Below are positions 22,901 to 36,987 of a stretch of 64,000 nucleotides of DNA, piece after piece. The notes beneath the pieces are model-generated. The model was not told where the DNA came from. It saw only the letters and a list, made by a program, of their open reading frames with translations, and searched no databases. The first letter of the stretch is position 1; each line of letters starts with the position of its first letter. The DNA comes from Rhyacichthys aspro (Eukaryota; Chordata; Actinopteri; Gobiiformes; Rhyacichthyidae): NCBI GenBank assembly GCA_036850595.1, contig CM072160.1, positions 8,101,906 to 8,165,905 on the forward strand, in the 5' to 3' direction. The position numbers and the translations under genes were made by a program.

Positions 22901-25900
22901 GCTTACAAGGATTTGAATAAGTACTCGTGTATTTATTGTTAAATAATTGACCGCTGCTTTACAGTAACTACAAATGAGGAGACATCAGTGACTATACAAT
23001 CCAGTGTGGTCGGTTTGAAGTCCAGTGGGAGGCACAGGCAGCACTCTTATTCTATGTAGAGTTTGCATCATAAACAAAAAATAAAAAGGGGCTGTAATTC
23101 CCTGCACAAAGCTTTGTGTGCTTAGAGATAACAGTTCAGCAGAAATATTTAAAATCTTGTTGAAACGACATCCCACAGTTTCCAAGTTCATATTCTACAT
23201 CAAATAAAAAAAATAAAAAATAAAAAATCAACTACGTTAACAGTGGAGTCATGTGTACTCCTTGCCTTCTGTGCTTTTGGAGTGGAGGAGTGCAATTTCC
23301 TCCACATCTGATGAAATGTGAACAAGTAGAAAAAAATGTAGAAAACACTCGTTCTCTTGGTTAGACTCTATTTAAGATTAATAATCTGCCTACAACTTAT
23401 AGACTTATCTTTTGTGAACAAAATGCACCTTTAAAATCTTATCATGACCTCTTCAGGCGCACAGAAAAAGAGCCGTACTTCACTTGCCGTCTGCGTGACA
23501 TCGTGCAAAATAGCAAGTGATTCAAATTTAATACAGAGAAGTATTGAAAGATGCACAATTTTAGGCAGCCCAGTGAATACCTGTCTCCTTTAATTTGCTC
23601 CCTAAAACATCTGCTCCCTGCGCACACAGAGGATGTTATTTATTTATTTATTTTTACTCATTTCTGGTGAGCTGCCATGGGAGTCTGTGTCAAGACCAAT
23701 AGCTTTATCAAGAGACTGAATGTGAACCCTTCTTTGTGAAATCTCAAATTTCACCAAAATGAAGGTAAATGTCTTAAACAGTAACAGCAAGCTCAAATGT
23801 TTCATCAGTTTGTTGAAGTATAATCTGTCAATGGTTAGCCATATACTCTGATTATGAGCACCTAATACTCATTATAATCTAATCCTTGAATTTAGAAACT
23901 GACCTTGGTAAACTGGGAACGATCCACACCATACACCTTTGTTATTCTTTCACTTCCATAACCAAGTAATTAGAGGCTATAGTGATCATCATCAGCCAAT
24001 TAAATTTTTGAAAAGTAGTTAGAAGGTCGAACTTAGAAGGTTTTGTTGTATTTCCTGAGCAGTTCTTTTGGTACTTGATGCACAGTGAGGCACACATTGT
24101 GATAAGCATCGTCTTGTCAATACTGTGGGATGAATTGTGTTAATTATGGTTGCCTTGGTGATTATTTGTCCTGTAGGCTAGGCTAAAATGTGACAAGTGC
24201 TTCTCACTTCATGTCTGTGAGTGTTCCACTAAAATTGCTTTATCAATGCAAGGCTTGTGATTAACTGTTTTTGTGTGTAGGCTACCTCTTGTATATTCAC
24301 TCATCACATTCAAGAGCGGAAAAATGACTACTGAAATTGAAATTGTGATTTGCCCAGCTTTACACAGCACGACTGCTCATTCTAAAGCACCATTTTCTTT
24401 TCAATGCCCCTCTTGTTATGTTCTGTGTCTGTCTGTAAAATTCAAATTTCATTTTTTTTTTTTTTGCCAGTGTATAATTTCTTTCAATTTTAAAACCAGC
24501 AGTGTGAAAATAGACCCTGGATTTGATTTAACTAGCTCAACCCCTGCTGGTCTGACACTTCTTCTGCAGTTGTGGCTGATTAAAGACCTGCCACTCTTGA
24601 ACAATTGATGGTAGTTATCTGTTTACACACAGTTAAATGTAAAATTATTTATTTAAGTATAGCCTATGGAGCCTATATGAAGTATACAACACATTTTATC
24701 CTATTTATCCCACCTGCATGATTCAGAGCCAACACGATTGACAAACAATGACTTACTAAATCAAATTTTAGCCCTGATTCTCTGTAATACTATATTAGAT
24801 ACTCACATCAGCAACAACATTAAGCATCGAATGAAACATCACATTTCACGGTTGTTAGTCTTGATCTAATTTGACATTGTAAGCTATGCTGTTGCCTTTT
24901 TGAGTGTGGATGTGGAAGATTCTGTGATGGCCTCAGAGTTTATCACCTCCTTGATTGATGACACCTGCAAATTTCTTCCCATTTCAGATTCAACTTTGTT
25001 TAAAAATGAAAAAGAATTGGCTGCATTTCTGACATAGGTTTTGCTGGAGAAAGATAGAAGCACAGAAGGGTTACAGGGTCACCAGATCTTAAAAGAGCTC
25101 ATTAATTCACCCTCTGACTCCTAATCTGTTACCCATAGAGATGTAGTGATGACAAATAAAACCAGCAGTTGTGTGTATTAGAAAACAAGAGGCCATAATC
25201 ACGCTGAGAATCCCTGCAGAAATGCTTGACAGAGCGCCAACACTTTATCATGCTTATATCTGACAGCACTATCATGTAGGCAGATTCTACAAAGAGACGG
25301 TCCACCATAAATCAAATGGAGGGGAGTGTGCCGGTTGAGCCCCATCTAATGAGCACCCCCAGCATGGTACCTGCACAACCCAAAGAAATAGCATTCACAA
25401 AATATAGTTTTTTACCAGACACAAAAGTAATGAATAACAGATGTCTCCAGTGGCTTGCCTTTCTTAAATTTGAGCTGCACTGTATAACTAACTATGATCT
25501 GATAGATATCATATACAACATTTTATTGTGCTAAATATGAACGATTTCAACATGAACAAAAGCAGTTTCTAATATTTGCCTATATTCAACGGCCGTAGGC
25601 AGATCAAGCATTTAGTGCAGCACACTGGTTAGAGCTAGTGTTCAGAAAAAGACCATTATTTGAGCAGTTGCCATTAGTGAAGCCCATTCAGGCTCACACT
25701 ATCAGTGGCTGATAAGCAGATTAGGAGGGGGGTGAGGGGGGCTCGGCTTGGATAATGTGCCAGCGTATTTTAGTGAAGTGAACTGCTGAGGCTGATAATG
25801 AAAATCAGCTTCTCACCAAAAGGCTCCAAATCAATTTAGAGATTTGGGCACATTTAGAGAACGGAGCAGAATGGGCTCAGAGCTGTGGCTTCATTTTTAT

Positions 25901-28900
25901 TGGCATTCAGAAAAATACCTTCTTAAACTTTGCTGTCAAATATCAACTTGGCAGTCAAATAATAGTGAACATTATTGCTAAACTGCACAAAGCACATGTG
26001 ATTTTATTATAAGCCTCGAGTGTGTTTTTCTCCCAAAGTATTGGGAATAATTTTCAGCAACAGAAGAGTGTGTTTTTCCTAATTTCTGGTGACTCTATAC
26101 CTTCATACCAAGTCTTGTTTGTGTCTGTTTTATAGATAAGATGGTTTATTTGTAATGAATGCTCCACTTGAATAATCATACAGGGCCACAGCATCAATAC
26201 AGTCCAAAATCTTTTTCTACTCCCTAATGTTTTTTCTGCTTTTTGCTGACACACATTGTTTGTGAAGTAGACTGTAAAATATGGGCCAGTAAATCAGTCT
26301 TTCTGTCTTCAGACATACTTTTGCTGTGGGCTGCACAGTACGCTTAAGCCAGTATTATATACACAGTGTGATACTGTTTTGAAAGAGAGCTGGGAGTTAA
26401 CTTGAAAAAACTGATGACAAAAAAGAAAAAAAAAGTGACAAAATAATGTGAAAGAGAGACAAAATAGGTCCACAGTAACTATATGTGCTTGCTTTGGAAT
26501 TTAGAAGGTATGGTACACAGACACAAACTTATAGTATTATGTAGTAGCGTGTAGTAATGGTAAACCTGCTGAAGGGTTTACTGAACTGTATTGATACATG
26601 CATATATAGTAAAATAATGAATCCAGAAATAAAATGTGTTTTAACCAAACTTATTCCACAAAGGATTTAAGTTACCTGTCTGGAAAACTAAATGTAATAA
26701 CAGATAAAACTGAATTCACAGGTCTATTGTTAGAAGAACAAAATGCTATTAACATGTTTTAATAAGGATTTCCATTCTGCTGTTCAGCATCACATGGGTT
26801 TTTAATCAGAGCAGCTCTTCAGACTAAACTGGACTGAAATTCAAAACAGTGTATCTAATGTTTTGATGTTCTGATCAACAAAGCCTACTAACCTTTGCAT
26901 TTATCCAATTACAGCCACTGAAATAGAGGACATTGAAAAAATAATATGAAAAATAAAATAAAATGGCCTCTCCTCTCCAGAGGGTGGTTTCATGTTAGTG
27001 TTAGTATCCGTATATGAGCACATGATCATCCTGAGACTTGGCTTTGACTTTGAGTTGTTGATCTGCAATTATGAGCCTTGATAGGAACCTTTTGAAAGCT
27101 CACCATCCGATGCATATCATTTCTCGGGGAGACAGCTGAAGCATTGATTTGTTCCAGAATAGCTCATTGTTAAACAGTTTATGTTTGTCCATGACAAATT
27201 AAAGGCATAAAAAGCTATGGTTCAAACTAATAGTTGTTGATGACACACTGTGTGTTCTGTAATCTCATACGAGCCGTCATTTTGTATTCTCAGAAGGTTG
27301 TATGTGACATTTTGACGGCTTGACATATTCAGCTGTCTGTGGTGTTGAAAGGTGAAATTATAAGATGCAAATAGAAGCGTGCATGGCTGGTATGATTATT
27401 TTGAAATATATTGCTTTAGAAATGTGTCACGTTTGTCCATAGGATATAAAAGTGAAGCAATTTATCTAATGCCAAAAAGGAAAATGCTTTTTGAGGGTTA
27501 CAGAAATACATGTAGGTTTAGGTTTGTAAATAAGGGGAATAAACAAGTGTCACTGAAAAATAAGAGTTAGTGTTACTCTGAAGCCATGCATGACAAATAT
27601 ATATTTGTTAGATATTGCTTGTGTTTTTTCAAATCCTTGTAATTAAAAATAACCCCAACATAGACATTATGTTATATTTGTTTTAGGTCAAGTCTGAAGC
27701 AGCTAATGTTTTGTTCAATTAAATTTTAATTCTTATTACAGTGTTGTTACTATAATGGTGCAAAAAGATGTTTGGATAACATCCAAACATAACATCTTTG
27801 ATTAATATTCTTGAATAACATACCAAGCTTGAGACTAGAGTATCACTTTGTATTCACAATGTGATGCCTACATGGAGTCCTTGTGTATGTAGGCTGTTAC
27901 GCATGCTAATCACTATTATTTTTTGTGATTTTGTGCAGCACAGTGCAAGTTTTGCTGTAGATAAAGACTGAAAAAAATGCTAATATTTTGTTATGGAAGA
28001 ACTGTGGCTTCATCTGGAGCCTGTTGAAGAATAAAGAGGCAGGCGATAGCTCCTCCTTTAGCTGTAATAAGCAGCTGGTGTTGATTGAACCACTGTGCCT
28101 TGAGGAGTGTGCAGGCAGATGCTCTGGTGACAAGGAAAATGATAAACCGTCTGCCATCATGCGCAGAGCTGCAATTGTATGCTCACACACTTTCACTAAC
28201 AGACAGTTAGACAGTCTAAGCTGGGCTAGTAATTGTCAACCGCATCTACTGGATGTGAACAATTACCAGCGAGGCTTGTGGAGAGCACCTCTGCTGTAGG
28301 ACCACACTGCTGTGCATCGCAGAAAAGCACACTAATGACAGAGGGATCCGGAGAGGTTTGTTTGATTTTGATTGCATGCTGCTTAAAGTGAGTAAGAGGA
28401 GCATCTGGATTTTGGAGTGTTTACAATATGCATCAAAGGTTGCAATCAAAATAGACTATGAGTCATGTCTTGTCTCATAATCTCAAAATAATCCCTTTTA
28501 GTGTTGTATCTCAGAAGGTATAGTAATCTTCTTTATTAACAATCGAATGAAGACAAGTGGGCTCCCATATGTATTCAAGCAAGGGTCTTTTGTATTCATT
28601 TTCCTGATAAGCCTTAAGCTCATACAAGGGTTAATAGCCATTGGGCTTTGATCATATGTGAACTAAACAGGTCAGTCTTTGATCAACTGAAGCCAGAGCA
28701 TCTCAGCTGGGGGCCCAAAGCAAGCATGTTTTTCTTTTGAACAAGACCACTAGTTGTTGCTCACTAAGGATGCATGACTTTGTAAGTATTCCCTTTGATA
28801 TTTTGATAATGCTTTTGGACTGTAAGATCAAACGTTACAGTGTCAAGATGCAATGGCAATTGCTGTCACACACAGCTTACATTAAGTCAGAGGACTTGTT

Positions 28901-30844
28901 TTGTACTCACAAAGAAATTAGACCATCATGCAACAGTAATGTAATGCTGCATCATAATACACTATGTTTCCTTGGAAAAAACAGTAATTGTCATTGTCCT
29001 CTGAAAGCTACATTTGCAAAACTGGTTTTGGCTCTTCAGTAACCAATATTTAAGTGTATGGTTCATTTATTATTATATATCTTTGTCTTGTCAATTATTT
29101 TACAAATATATTGCCACTATTTAGGATTTTTTTTGGCACCATTGATTCAATGTGGAAACTTGTGTAGACCAACAGGCTAATGGAGCTGTCCTTTTGATGA
29201 AACTTGTATTTTCAGTTAAGATATACTTTAGTTCATATTGTCAAGACCTAGCCTTGTGTTTGTAAAGGCCATTAACATCATACTGAAAAGTTTACGTGTT
29301 GCATGCGTCTGACATTAAATAAACCTTTAGGAGTTACATATTAAATGCTATCTCATCAGAAACCCTTGGCCACTCTTACCTTGAGCTGCAGTCACAGCAG
29401 TGTGTAAAACCATAGGTACTTCAGCAGGAGAACTGGAAATGTGACGCAGCACAGTCTATTTTCAGCTTTAGCACATGGGCTCTATGTGCTGGAAGGGGCA
29501 AGAAAAAAGGGATGGATAGGTGGAGCAGCTTGGTTACATACTTGTCTGGTATCTATCGATAACAGCCAACTAATCAGTTTGCAGGTTAATGAGGACGGAT
29601 GACACTGTAGACCATTAACACATTGTTGTGATTGAACACTTTGCGTCCTGGCTGTAGTGATACAATAAAAGCTCCAGAAGGTTGTGTCAGCATTGTGAGA
29701 AAGTAAACAAGTGCATAAACTGGAAAGAGGAGAGCGCCGGACAGGGGATGACAGAGCAGTCTAAGAATAGAGGGAGGCAGGGAGAGGTGATAAAGGACAT
29801 GAAAGAGGAAGGAGAGGCAGGAGAGGTGGAAAGAAGACAAGGGGGCAAGAGAGAGTGGACAGAGACAGAATTGGACAGGACGGGCAGGAGAGAACACCAC
29901 TGAGTCATCATTATGGAAATAGAGAGCAGTAGTGAGGGCCAGGCAGCCGAACCACACTGACTCACTCCAGTGTGCTTTCAGTGAAACATTGAATGTCATG
30001 GCGTGCCCTGAGGGAAAGGATTATCAGTCCAAGGTTAGAAAATACACAGCATTTGGTTTGTCTGCAGTGCAGCTTTGGGCTAATCAGCAGATACACACTC
30101 AGGCCACAGCCATATGATTTAAATGTACATTTTTCAATTGTTGACCTTGAGTTGCATTTTTAACTTTTACAACAAACTTTTACTATATATTTTAAATTAT
30201 TTTTTAATAACACAAAATGATCAATTTTAAAACAAGCAATTTTACACAATGCTCACAGTGCTGCGTTTTTCTAACCGGTCCTGTTGTTCAAATAAAGTAT
30301 AAATAAATTTGATTTTTCATTGTTTCAAATTCAAGACCTAAGAGTTATTACTTTTAACATAATTGCGAGGAAATAGCAATTTTCAAAAAATTTTTGTACC
30401 TCTGTTACTGTATAAATTATTGGAGGACCGCTATAAAGCCTTGATTCAGATGCATCAGTTGTAGCAGGAATATTTTCATAATATTTCTTTGAGCCCAGTT
30501 AAATCATTTCCAATCTCTTAATGAGCTGCTAATGAGTGTGAAACAGACTGTGGAGTGCCAGATGCAGTGCCCCTTTAACCTGATAACTCATAATTGTAGA
30601 TGATTTTGAAATTACTGCATTACACAAAATGGACCAAGTATTAGTATAACACATTAAGGCCTTGTTTCATGATGTACCTGGTTTTACAGTTTAATATAAG
30701 GCCACCAATATAGGGCAGAGGCATTAGACATACTTAGGATTATTGGATACAATAACTGCACTGCATAAGTGCACTTACCTTCTTCTAATGCATTTTTCTA
30801 TTAGTTCACTAAGTACAGTGATTAATTTGTTCAGGTTGCTATGG

Positions 30845-30848
<4 letters not shown>
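19911..30848. other. Intergenic desert, segment A
   Basis: About 11 kb of AT-rich sequence with no exon chain or recognisable protein. Open frames are short and unlike known families. Homopolymer and A/T-rich runs occur at about 23204-23228 and 24450-24467, and a purine-rich tract at 29718-29892. Segments such as about 25590-25880 have a non-repetitive look that could mark conserved regulatory DNA; this is a guess without alignment. Confidence 0.5.
29718..29892 (+). repeat. Purine-rich (GA/GGA) tract
   Basis: The + strand is mostly A and G for about 170 bp (GAGGGAGGCAGGGAGAGG, GAGGAAGGAGAGGCAGGAG). It is a low-complexity polypurine run and explains the Ser/Leu-rich open frames on the opposite strand. 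Confidence 0.7.

Positions 30849-30892
<44 letters not shown>
30849..30892. repeat. (AT)22 microsatellite
   Basis: 44 bp of uninterrupted AT dinucleotides. Confidence 0.98.
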
Positions 30893-30897
<5 letters not shown>

Positions 30898-33800
30898 GTA
30901 ATGGTACAGTTGCATGAGTATACAATGCTCTAAATCACACATGCATATTTAAATGCACCCTCAGTCTTTATTTTCAAGAGTGTTTATAGATGCTTACTGA
31001 TCAGCATTGACAGCACTGGTTCTCAGGTCATGGGTCAATGGAGCAGTAAAGCATTGTTTTCAACAAGAGTCCATCTACTGAATATGGATTATTTCCTATT
31101 CCTCAATGCTACCCATGTTACCCATCAAAGGGATAAAACAAACATTAGCGATTAGCAATCCTGTGTGACCTGGGTCTTGTTGATTGTTGCCACAGCTGTC
31201 TGATCTGGTCTCTGTCAACCTCTTCAGATACAACTGCTATTAAACCCTTGTGTAGGTCATTTCAGGGCATTTAGAGGGATTTAGCTGTGCCAGTGCTGCC
31301 ATTTGCAGAGTGAGTCCTCGTTAGCGTGTTAAGCTGTGGTGAGCAGCACATCTGCATGAACACACTAGGGCAGCAAAGGGGACTGCCTACATGTTTGCCT
31401 TGCAAGAATTTAATGGGGTCATGTCCTCACCTTGTTGTTTTTGACCTGAGGGCTTATCTAAAATCTGTGGAGATGCTGGGTCGCCATGGCAATGTCATCC
31501 TAATGCTAACAACTGTGCAAAAGCTGCCTCTTAAGGTTTCAGTCATCTTGCTTCATTTTCACAGTAATAAAGAGCACATTTGCCTTTAAAGCACCTCTCA
31601 TTGTATGTGAGAGGAAGTGAGGTATTTCTGTTAGAGTGAACTATTACGGCTACAGAAAAGCGGTATTCATCCAATTGTGAGCAGTATTACCAATGCCTCT
31701 GCACACTTCTGATTAAGCCTTAATGGCTTTAGCACTGGTGCATTTGCTATCACTGGGGAGCACCTACACATCCTCATTAGAAGGTATTTTATGATGGTTT
31801 ACGTTGGCAGATCCCTTTTCTTTTCTTGTGGTCATTCATTTCCTCATCTCTGATTAACCTCCCCGACCAACACTGGCACATCTTATTTTGTGAGAAGATG
31901 GGAACACAGAAATCAAATGTTGTACTTTGTGTGGCACTGATCTTTTCATACAGAAATGTACTCAGGCTGCTGAGAACAGTATAGTCCAAGAATGGGCTCT
32001 ATAAAATATTGCCTTGCACAATCCTATTTTATGTATGTTTTGACATATTTTAATGTCCATTTTTTTACACTAATGAAACTGTATTCTCTTGTTCTAACAC
32101 CTAAAACCAGCTTGTATCTTCAGGAGCTTTTAATGCGTAAAGTCATTAAGAAAAGAAAGTTGAAAGCACCTATCACCTTCAAGAAAGGCAGATGTGACAA
32201 GAGCGATCAATACAAGACAAACGGCATTGGGGCAGGGCCTCACATCACACTTGTTTTGATAAATGAGCTGAGTTTTGCTGAACAGACAGTGCAAACAAAT
32301 GCTCTACCTTCTGCTTTGGGCGATGCAATTTTGGAAGTAAGTGACATTATACAAAATGAGCAAAGACAAACAAAAGAAGAAATGATAAATGCTGTTATTG
32401 CAAGGCACACTCTGGCAAACAAGGTGACTCCAAAAATGGTGGTGGTATCATCAGCCTACAGCCTTGTTATGATATTTGCACAATTTAGCTATAATTTAAG
32501 CCCAGAGTTGACTTTGAACTACTAACAACTGTGACATCTGTCTGTGTCCCATTGATGCAGAAACTTTTCAACCTCATTAAAAATATGTTCTATGTCATCA
32601 CTTGTCTGTAACCAACTCATGTCAACTGCACAAGACAAAAAATATATATATATATCAATAATAGGGGCTTTACTGTGGGATTTCTGTTCATTCCTGAGTG
32701 TATCCTTCAGGGACCTTCCAACACATAAAGCACTGTCCTTACAGCCTCATCCTCCAAAAGCATAAATACACCAGAACAGCTTGTTAGTGGACAAAAATGT
32801 ACAATTTCCTATCCCAATCCAGTCAGTTTGGGTATGTTGTGGCAGCAGCTCAGTAATCCTTCATAGAGACAGCAACATCATTTGTCAGTGTAGAATCAGG
32901 GGAGCACCACAATGAGGTGACCCACTCAAATCAAACCACATTAAACCGTAATGGTGAACATGCTTCAGGTTGTAAACACACTGCTGTAAACATAATCTCA
33001 TCATCTTTTAGTCCCTTGGCTGTGTGTGATAGAATTAGAACTGGGACAATACATGCAATGTGTTGATAAGCTCATTTGTTTAATGAGGTTAGACACAGAA
33101 GAGGGCTAGTTCTGACTCTTGTTTGCATTTAAGCCCCCCTTTCATGTGTATAAAAAGTAATTTTTCATTTGCTTTTATTTTTTCCTGTCGCTTGTCCCAC
33201 CACCCTCCTGCTTTTTTTTAAAAATTTTATTTATTTTTTATTAAATTGTTCAGTAATTTCCCATTCTTCAGGTCATTCCCTCGCTTCTGTGTTTTTACAC
33301 AACATTTAATCGTTTTACATTGTTTTACAGTACATTTAATAGGCTTGTGCATTTTAAAATCTGTGTATTTTGAAGTTTAATCTGTATTGGTTCTATTGAT
33401 TTCCACATCCACTTTGTCAAAACCTAGCAAAGACAAATCGCCCGATTTAAGCAATAAATGAATAGATCAGTTACACATTTGATTTACACCTGATAAAAGC
33501 TATTTAACATGTTAAAGCATGCTAATTGTCTGGCTTCTGAGCATCTGTGACTGATACCCAGGGGCCAGCAAACACCTATCTTCCAACAACACTATCTCAT
33601 AATCGACTTTTAATGGTAGCATAATAGGTTTTATGGAGTAATGAATTTACAGTAATTGTTGCCTTGGGTGGCAGGAAATGGCTGCGCAGTACAGGAAACC
33701 AATTTAACTGGTCCCTAATCACAGCCATATTAATTTCTTGCAGAGAACATGGCATACAGGCAGAGACAAATCGAGACAAAAAAAGATAAATAATGTTTAA

Positions 33801-36800
33801 CCCATGATATGTCAGGTAAACCATAAGGATTAAAAGATTAATAAATGGGTTGAAGAAATACACATAGTTTGAAAAATGCTGAAATTGAGAATTGTATTCA
33901 CACTGACTGTTTCCGTTGTAGAGCAGTTTGGTGCCTCATGTTGGCATCTCTTACCAGGTCGGTTGGTCCTGATCAGAGTGCCACAGTTTTTTTGCAGCAG
34001 TCGGTTAATCCATGTAGTGAGACAGATGCCGGATGAGCTGATTATACATCCCCAGTGGCAGCGTAATACTGTCAGCTGAGCCTAAAGAGGTTGAAGTGGT
34101 CACCTGCTTGGGCGTTAGTAGCAGGATTTGCCCACCGATAATTCCTGCAGAGATCAGACCTATTTCTGGATTAGTCCTCATGTCTCAAAGAGTTGTATTT
34201 TAATATGGCACTGCAATTGTCACTGGTGGTTTACAGAGGCAATGACTCAGAACAACCTGCATCTCTATATACTTTTGGCCTTTCAGATGCAGTTCTGTAG
34301 TGCTGCACCTGCTCTGGGAAAGGATTGCTGTGACTATAACGTAGCATATGGTTTAAAAAAGGATCTCACTCAACTGGGTGTGTCAAAAGTACACAGCGTG
34401 ACAAGCTTGGGCAGCTGTTTTTGAAAATGGCAGACTTCCCAACAAGGTACATAGACCGTGCAATGTTTTGAAAACGCAATTGAAAATTTACTGTTTAATT
34501 CAAAAGCTCTGACGACTGGCTGTGCACCCATCTGGTTAATAGAGAAATGTATTTCTGTAATTATTTTATTTAGCTTTAAACACAAACAACAACATAGGTG
34601 GAAGCAGGAAACCTTAGAAGTGTGGTAGCACTGTAGTTCACACTGTTCACACTGTAAACAGTTTAAAACTGTGTATACACCTTAATGGGTCTGAATAAAG
34701 ACAGAAAAAACAAAACACAGTAGAAACATAGTTTAAATGCATTACATATTCTAAAGATGCTTCTGTAACAAAAAAAAAAAATCCTATCATATTGATGCAT
34801 CTGATCATGTGTCTCTACCAACACAATAATATAATAAAGAATGAAATAACCATTTGTTGTAGCCCATAGCAACAGAATTTTTTATCCTATGCAGATTTCT
34901 AATGTGTTTCATTCTAGATGCTGGTGCAAGTACTATATGGAGTATTAAATAGCTTATCATTTCATGCTGACAGGAGAATAATACAAATTTAGTGATTCAT
35001 TTAATGTGAGCATAGTAACACATTTCCTGGGGTCGGACATAAAGTGAGATGATGAACTAGCCTATAAATACATACTGGAAGAGCACTCATAAATTGTTTG
35101 TTAAATGCCCCATTATTCTGAAAGCAAGTTGCATGTTGTTTATGATATATGCTTATTAAAAGTGAGACTTCAAGTGAGGAGGGTGTAGAGACCTTCTGTG
35201 AAACAAATGCTTCATTATTTTGTTATTTTTTGTGTATTGTAAAATAAAAACAACAACATATATATTTATATATATACACCTCCCACCCACACAAAAAGGA
35301 GGACAAAGACACAATAACTGTACACAACTGGGCCATGACCAACTAATTTGCATGTGCAACTTTTTGGACTTCAGGAACTTTATATGGTAACGTTTGAGCA
35401 GAGCCAGGCCTAACAGGGGACTAACCAAGATGGCTTTTATATGATCCCAGCTTCCCCAAAGCAATTAAACTATGTGTTGTGTTTGCGCTGCCTTCAGTGA
35501 CTCTAGTGGCTAGATCTCATAATAATCAACCTTTGATTAAGTAATTATGAACAAAGTCAGAGGGAAAATAAGATTATGCACGCTCCATTCTGCACATTTA
35601 TGATGTTAACAAACTTTGTATCACACACTTGGTGGATCAGTGTAATTGCCTTCAGTTCCTTTTTGAGCAATTTCCTATTTTCTTTGTGATAATTAAAAAA
35701 ATATCTGAATCAACTCCAAGTTTAGTAGTAGGTCTTAATCCGTACAGGTCCATATGTTGAGCGCTGACCTCCAAAGCACCATGTGTTCTCCCAGTGGAAA
35801 ACAGAGAGGCTGATGTTAGCAGAACATCTGTGCTGTTTTACAGTGATGCACATAGATTTACCATTTGACCCCGGCTGAATATTTGACCCACCTGGGCATC
35901 AAGAGAGCAACATCACGCATATGACCTAAGTTTGTTTTGCTCCACTGCACCACATTAGAGGCAAACATCACTGCAGATCCATTGTGTCCATTATTGCAGC
36001 TGTGTTTATGAATACAAGAAACAGCTGCTGAATGATTTTATGTATGAAAGACATTCTCCATAATCATCTACAACTTCATAAATTGCTTCACTAGCTGCAA
36101 CTGTGTTAACGACACAGTAACGATGATCATTTGGTTATTGGGTAATCAATTAACAGTGGACATTAAGCTGATTGCTTCAGCTGACACAAATATACTAATG
36201 TGTTAAATCCTTGCACATGACTTCTGATGCATCAACATATGTGTTCACAACAGGTGAGATGCATGGATTTGAGGATTTCCTTGAAGCAACATCATCGATT
36301 TCTCCTCAACTTATAACGATGATAAAGACTGTCAAGGCCCGCCAGTGGCTTTTTAAGAAATTGCTGCTTAGGATTAGAGCTTTTGATATTGATTAGATAG
36401 GCCATTGACTAGTGCACCATTTCCTGGGGTACTTCATATAAAAACTTAATTACGACACAAGCTGGATTGGATCGCCTCTTGTCCACCCACCAGTGTCTCC
36501 TCTCTCCGTCTATCAAACCAATTGATTCTTTGTCTCCACAACCTGGACCCAGCCATGTGCTTTGGACCAGAAAGCAATGTATTAAGTGCTTGTTTGGATC
36601 AATCTAATGTGCAGTGATAGCACATTCACAAACCGCTGACTAGCCAGGAGAATTCATTAATTTACCATACACAGTTTTTTCACATTTTCAAGTGCTTCAT
36701 TATGTACATGTGCCATCAACAAATGGACACCTGCAAAGCCTGCTGACGCTGGATCAATCTGCTGAAGGCAATTAGCTGATTAGAATAAAACCTACTAACT

Positions 36801-36905
36801 AGCTGCAGAAATATGTGTTTCTTCCAAGGCTGCACAATACTGGTAAAAAAAATGTTGAATACTGCATTAACAAAATGACCTGTGCCAAACTAATAGTAAC
36901 TAGTA

Positions 36906-36906
<1 letters not shown>
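30893..36906. other. Intergenic desert, segment B
   Basis: About 6 kb with no recognised gene. It holds one unusually long open frame (31992-32525, 177 codons, + strand) with no family resemblance and no flanking exons. A short (TA)n occurs at about 32641-32654. Around 36090-36200 and 36640-36800 there are clusters of ATTA/TAAT homeodomain-type cores. Confidence 0.5.

Positions 36907-36983
<77 letters not shown>
36907..36983. repeat. (TA)n microsatellite, 77 bp
   Basis: Uninterrupted TA dinucleotides, longer than the run at 30849. Open frames of alternating Tyr-Ile across it are artefacts. Confidence 0.98.

Positions 36984-36987
<4 letters not shown>

Noticed and set aside
29586..29999. Long (137-codon) - strand open frame
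   Set aside because: It is the complement of the purine-rich tract, with low-complexity Ser/Leu composition; no family resemblance.
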